Made by a program: the position numbers and the translations under genes. From NCBI GenBank assembly GCA_900380265.1, contig LR025083.1:806001-870000 (forward strand): a DNA stretch of 64,000 nucleotides. The letters run 5' to 3'. The DNA comes from Serratia symbiotica (lineage in GTDB: Bacteria; Pseudomonadota; Gammaproteobacteria; Enterobacterales; Enterobacteriaceae). How positions within the stretch are numbered: the stretch's first letter is position 1; the number at the start of each line of letters is the position of its first letter. Positions 59,350 to 64,000 of the stretch are shown in pieces. The notes under the pieces were generated by a model. The model was not told where the DNA came from. It made no database searches and saw nothing but the letters and a program-made list of their open reading frames with translations.

Positions 59350-60790
59350 GCGGTTGAAAGAAGGTACGGCGGATGCGTGTACAGAGTATAAAGGGGAAAC
59401 CTAGCGTAAAATCGTATTTAATGTGAAAGACGAGTAGCCTGTTGCTAGTTTGGAATAGTTGGAAGTTCAAAATAGAGATCTATATATGCTTCAATTTCTA
59501 TTTTTCCCAATGTTATTGGGCACCGTAAGTGTATTTAGTGTTTCTGTATTGTGTTCCGGAGGACAGGCAACCTACTTTTTCACAAAAAATGGTTATCGCA
59601 GCCTCGACTAAATATAGTTATTATAGTGAAGAAATATGAAGAAGCTTAGTGACTGGCCTACAGTCCGTTACTCAGAAATCAACTTCAAAAAGTGAAGCTG
59701 TTGGTGTCTTACAAAAAATTATAGTGATAGGTTGTGACTAAAGGCAAGCAGTGAGTTGGCACATTACTGGTTATGACCTGTATTTCATGACTGAACTGAA
59801 TTAGTCTATAAAGGTAGTGATGAGACGAAAGTACATCTTGTCACGCTAAAATAATGGAAAGCATGCAATCGTGCTATAAAATGAATAAGAAAAGATAAAA
59901 AGTGATATCGTTGGATCAAAGGTTCCAGCCTGCGGGCTGCATCACCGGTTAAAGTGAACGGAAAGCACGAATGTCAAACGCATATCAAGACCAGCATGCC
60001 CAGTTGTGTGTAGATTAGCAGCCTGTTAGCCGTAGTAGATGACGAGCAGGCCGTTGGTACGCGCTGCTTGTTGTAAGTATTGGCGTTCTGCTCAATGCCT
60101 CCTCATCCGAGGAGCCATGTATATTGCTTGCAATATATGAGCGCAATTTGTGTCTCATACTTAAACCTCCTGATAGTTGGAGGTAATATAGGCATAAACG
60201 CTGTGACAATCACTTTTAGTAAGGTGATGAACTCGGTGCGAATTGTTATTGGCCATTTTGTATCTACACAAACCACATCATTACTGATATGAACATAGCA
60301 CAAGCAGAAGCAATTATTAATGTTCTTTGCGCTCTGTAAGCCAGTTGTCTCCCAGTTATTCTTGATGATGGTATCTGTTTCTCTGGAGAGATTGCCAAGA
60401 CTATCGGAGCAAGTGCGTTTGCGTAAAGAACAGTTCCATACTGTCAGTCAATGACTGCTACAAGGTGAAATTAAAACTGTATAGGGTTCTTGTTTAATCT
60501 CTATCGTTGCATGATAGAGGCTGGATCCATGTTAAAACTAAAGATGCCTCTGATCGTTACTTATAAATTGAGAATGTCTCCTACAAAATCATACAAGCAG
60601 GTATCGCAGGCTATATCATCTAGATAGATGTCTTGACAGCTATCTAGTATAAGATAGCTAGAAGCACTTTGCTTATGCATTGGCGGACTAGATGCGCTAA
60701 TATCTATGAATTTCGCACGAAGGTAGGTTTCTCATAAGGGCACTGTTGTTTAGACAAGCTATATACATTATGTATATGCGCAGTAAAGAG
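59350..60790 (+). pseudogene. guaB: guaB, decayed IMP dehydrogenase
   Basis: Matches in order: LLVVSIGVLLNASSSEE near 60066 ([20 protein letters not shown]); NLLIVGGNIGINAV near 60158 (LQIIGGNVATAAGA) and VRIVIGHFVSTQTTSL (VKVGIGPGSICTTRIV), the catalytic loop with its cysteine gone; VILDDGICFSGEIAKTIGA at 60358 (VIADGGIRFSGDIAKAIAA); KDASDRYL near 60541 (KGSSDRYF); IIQAGIAGY (VPEGIEGR). The N-terminal half is too worn to read. GuaB converts IMP to XMP for GTP synthesis. Start estimated from spacing. Confidence 0.9.
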
Positions 60791-60939
60791 TTGTTCAATC
60801 ACACATGGGTTTATTTCTAGGCATAGTTGATTGGCTTAATGGGAATTAAGTATAGGCACAACTAGTGAAACCAAGCAAATAGCATATCGATTCGATTTAT
60901 TTTAAATTATTTTATTGTTGAAATTTGCTTGTGCTGAAT

Positions 60940-62050
60940 AATAGATATGAGAATCGTACTCATATTCTGGATTTCGGTTTGCAACATAGCTACTGCCTTT
61001 CCTACAGCTTAATATAAATCGCCGCAGGCTTTCAGCGCAAAATATAATAAAAGAATAGATCCGCGCATTAAATCTCAGCAACCTCATATTAATTAGTTGC
61101 TCGCAAAACAGCATCGTAGCCTACAGTACGCGGCTACGAGTAGATCTCTAGTGCACCTGTTCCTGGGTTTTGGCATATTATGGCATGAAGACTATTCCAA
61201 TAATTTTGGGTGGTTGGGTATGGGGTTTTAAAGAGAGCGGTTTGGCTAGGGGAAGGTGGCAGTGCTTAATAAATGCACCCTGTTACGGGACATTGAAGCA
61301 ATCTATTTCTTTGAGGAATATAGGGATTAGATCTGTATATGACCCACGGTGATAAACTCACTTACATCTAATTTGCCTTTATGATTATAACTAGTATAGC
61401 ATACGGTGCATCGCCATTATTGGTAATAAAGAAACCGTTTCTATGGTGTGAGTCTCTATCCATCAGTGACTCATGGCATTAGGCTCGTACATCTTAGGAT
61501 GGTTTGTTCTAGGTATTGTTTAATGCGTAGTGCTGTGGACTCCCGCCAGCTTAATTGGCTGCCGGGGTTAACCCTATTTGCCAGACAGGAGGGGAAGAAC
61601 ATGACATTCTCTGCCTGTCTTGGGTTGTGCCTCTTCCATCACCATGATCTTACTTGATGCTGCAGGCGACATTTTTATTAAAAGATCGCACAGGTGGGTG
61701 ATCTGAATGATAAAGTTACCTAGGCGTTAAATATATTAATGCTGCTAGCTTTGGTGGACATAATGGGTGATAGTAGTCAATACTGCCAGGTTGTTTCACT
61801 ACCGGTAGAAAAATTTTGGCTTTATGACCGACCGCGTATTGTATGTATATATCCTAGAATTTCTCTCTTCTTCTCTAACTTCATTATGAATCATATAGAT
61901 GTCATCTAGGTGTGGTATATGTCATCAGTCGCCTCCCGCCATCGAGTGATTGAGATGGTTCATTTTATAGTTGTTGACTACTCTAATAGTTATTAGATAA
62001 TATCTACGATCTTTATTTATTTGTGGGTTTGTCCGTTTCTTTCCATGAAT
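60940..62050 (+). pseudogene. guaA: guaA, decayed GMP synthetase
   Basis: Directly follows guaB. HILDFGLQHSYCL near 60961 matches ILDFGSQYTQLV; AYYGMKTIPIILGG at 61170 matches VCYGMQTMAMQLGG, where the glutaminase nucleophile cysteine is now Tyr; MTHGDKLTYI near 61341 matches MSHGDKVTAI; RFYGV then SLYPSVTHG at 61451 matches RFYGVQFHPEVTHT. Traces of the synthetase end (SLPVEK, then GFMTDR in another frame) occur near 61798, much closer than in an intact gene, so several hundred bases are deleted. Catalytic loss is certain. Confidence 0.9.
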
Positions 62051-64000
62051 GATGACGGGGTTTAAGGGTGATCAGGCTTAGAATAACTTTAATCTGATGC
62101 AATATTTAATTTTATTGTCAGCTTTAATTTGCTGTTCTGGTAAATTTTGAAAGGAATAAACCGGAATGTTTGCCGATACTGGAATATATAAAAATAAAAT
62201 ACGAGAATAAAGCTCATAAAGTTAATATATAAACATGGACTTTATTTAATCGTAGATCATAGAGTTTTTATTTTTACTATAATTAACTAGGTTAATGGTG
62301 GCCTGGAAATTTCAACTGTTGAGTTAGACAGTACGATCGCCACTTCCTTGGTGAAGTCTCGGTGAATTCAATTGAGAGGAAGTAGATTAATATAGTGATC
62401 TACTTCCTAGTAGAGATTTATAATGATAAAATTAAACTAAAAATGATAAAACTTCATTAGTTTGCTTGAAGCAAATATCAATACGCCATGGTTAGTGGCA
62501 GTGCTAGAGTGATAAAATAAAGTGTTATTAATGATGCACTTTAATATTGGCTCTCTTCATCTTTTTGTTTTAACTACCCTCGTATCAAACCTGATTGTGT
62601 AGTCGTTCATGATACTTGGTAATAAACGACTCATGTCAGGAAGCGAGTTGCAGGTCTGAGTATTTTATGTTTTTGAGGCATCCACGATCGCCAGATAAAT
62701 AATCATCCTCTCTAAGTTATCTATCGATAAGGTTTATCTGTATTTGATAGCAACGAGTATAACGTGCTTAGCGGCTCAATGAAATTCCTGGTGTTAATTA
62801 TCTTGCACATGTTAGATGGGTGGTCAAAGAAGGTATTGATTTTTTCTAGTGCGAATGCCAGATGGTGGCAATTTTTAGATATTTATCATCACAGGGATAA
62901 ATAGCATCCAACCCCTTAGCGAAGTTTCTTTCGTTGGAGCTTTGATTATCACCGTCTCCGACTACTGCTAATGGTTTTGAGTCTTTTCACGATACCTACT
63001 TAAAGCTAGGTGCGTACCGGATAGGTAATGCGGAGCCAGATATCCGTCTGAGGGACGAATACGATTGATCACGATTAACAATCTCTGTAGTCTATCCATA
63101 GAGATGATCAATACATCTTAGCCTGCCAAGATTGTAAGAATTGTCAGAACACTGAACCAAAGCTTTACTCCTTTCATGTTCTTTCAGCCCTATGGGAACA
63201 GTTTTGTTTTGAGCATGAATGCTTAGGACTATGAAAATGGCTTTGTTACTCATATTCCCTCGGCGAGGAACTTTGACCGCGATACAGGAAAGATAAATTG
63301 TGGGACACAACTCACCTAGAGAGTGAGTTCACTACCCTATTCACCCACTCTATTCACTGCTTATTAAGCACATTAATGGTTTAGATATCAGTCTAGCTTA
63401 TAGCTCCGGATTGGATCCGGCCTTGAAGGCATCATGATTGAAAGAGGTCATACCTGTATCGTATAGGGAATATGGGCATTCATATGCATTATGCATACCT
63501 AATTTTATTAGCTGACGCGCGAAAGCCTTTTTGTGGTCACGCGTTGTGCTTAGCTCAATTTTAACATCATCGCACAGCAGAATTTTGGCTAAATAGCTAT
63601 TGTGGGTAGTTAGCCTGATTTGTTACAGGTGCTTATGTCAAAGATCCTGTTCCAGTCTGCATTCAGTATAATTTTCCCGGTAAGCTTGCTGAGCATTCGG
63701 GCAAACCCATTAAGATTGGTTTCGGGTTAGAGGCATTTAGGAAGTTTAGCCGCAAGGGCTTTAAGTTTTCTTTTTGTGTATCATGAGTTCGTTTCCCTTA
63801 CTGGTTTGAACATATTACAAATATAAAATCACACAATATAAATTACAGTATTTTTTATTTTATGATCAGACACTCTAAACAGAACACTACTATGTGCTTG
63901 TGTATTAGCTCTTTTTTTACTTCAGCCACTGAAAGAGGCACTACCTTAAAATTGATTAACCTCATCTCTAAGTCGCACGGTATAAACCGGTGGTCACATC
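62051..64000. other. decayed DNA after guaA relic
   Basis: No gene recognised. The stretch 63630-63790 translates as a fairly long open piece (KPIKIGFGLEAFRKFSRKG), but I know no family that fits, and it lacks a start. The minus-strand frame 63310-63092 is likewise unassigned. Confidence 0.5.

Overview
The window reads as a stretch of a host-restricted Enterobacterales chromosome, most likely an insect endosymbiont in mid-decay. Seventeen reading frames look intact and cover about 17.8 kb, roughly 28% of the window. They lie in the order known from Escherichia, Serratia and Yersinia for the lepA-to-guaA segment: lepA-lepB-rnc-era-[recO-pdxJ]-acpS-...-tadA-[mltF-purL-glrK-qseG-glrR]-nadE-[glnB]-...-glyA-...-suhB-[trmJ-iscR]-iscS-[iscU-iscA-hscB-hscA]-...-[ndk]-rlmN-rodZ-ispG-hisS-yfgM-bamB-der-...-[guaB-guaA]; brackets mark genes now broken. 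A long glutamine-dependent NadE between glrR and glnB is an arrangement I know from Serratia/Yersinia/Sodalis-type genomes rather than E. coli. Species cannot be fixed from this sequence alone; a Serratia symbiotica-like or Sodalis-like symbiont is a reasonable guess.

The long spaces between genes are mostly not new DNA. Conceptual translation, tolerating stops and frame changes, shows worn copies of about eighteen ancestral genes in their expected places, strands and spacing. Decay has gone mainly by point mutation and small indels, with a few larger deletions (iscA, guaA, the purL 3' end). Layout: 1-6.4 kb decayed DNA with a reverse-transcriptase relic; 6.4-12.7 kb the lepA-acpS cluster with recO and pdxJ dead; 12.7-21.2 kb a featureless desert; 21.2-30.8 kb tadA followed by dead mltF, purL, glrK, qseG and glrR; 30.9-36.9 kb nadE, dead glnB, glyA, suhB; 37-45.3 kb dead trmJ, dead isc/hsc operon around a surviving iscS, dead ndk; 45.8-54.8 kb the dense rlmN-rodZ-ispG-hisS-yfgM-bamB-der block; 54.8-64 kb desert containing dead guaB and guaA.

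What survives is mostly translation and ribosome biogenesis (LepA, RNase III, Era, Der, RlmN, TadA, HisS, and a SuhB that has lost its catalytic residues), the envelope and secretion (LepB, RodZ, BamB, YfgM), and core cofactor or lipid steps (AcpS, NadE, GlyA, IspG, IscS). What has died is purine synthesis (PurL, GuaB, GuaA), NDP kinase, PLP synthesis (PdxJ), nitrogen and envelope signalling (GlnB, GlrK/QseG/GlrR), ISC iron-sulfur assembly, RecO repair and TrmJ. This predicts dependence on host or partner for purines and vitamin B6, and a non-ISC route to Fe-S clusters.

I found no new multi-gene system. The most notable signals are a SuhB with an intact frame but a ruined metal site, an IscS that has lost its C-terminal tail by frameshift beside a dead iscU, and long perfect inverted repeats (28, 18, 13 and 12 bp arms) in otherwise degraded DNA, one of them with an arm that is still recognisable iscA sequence.
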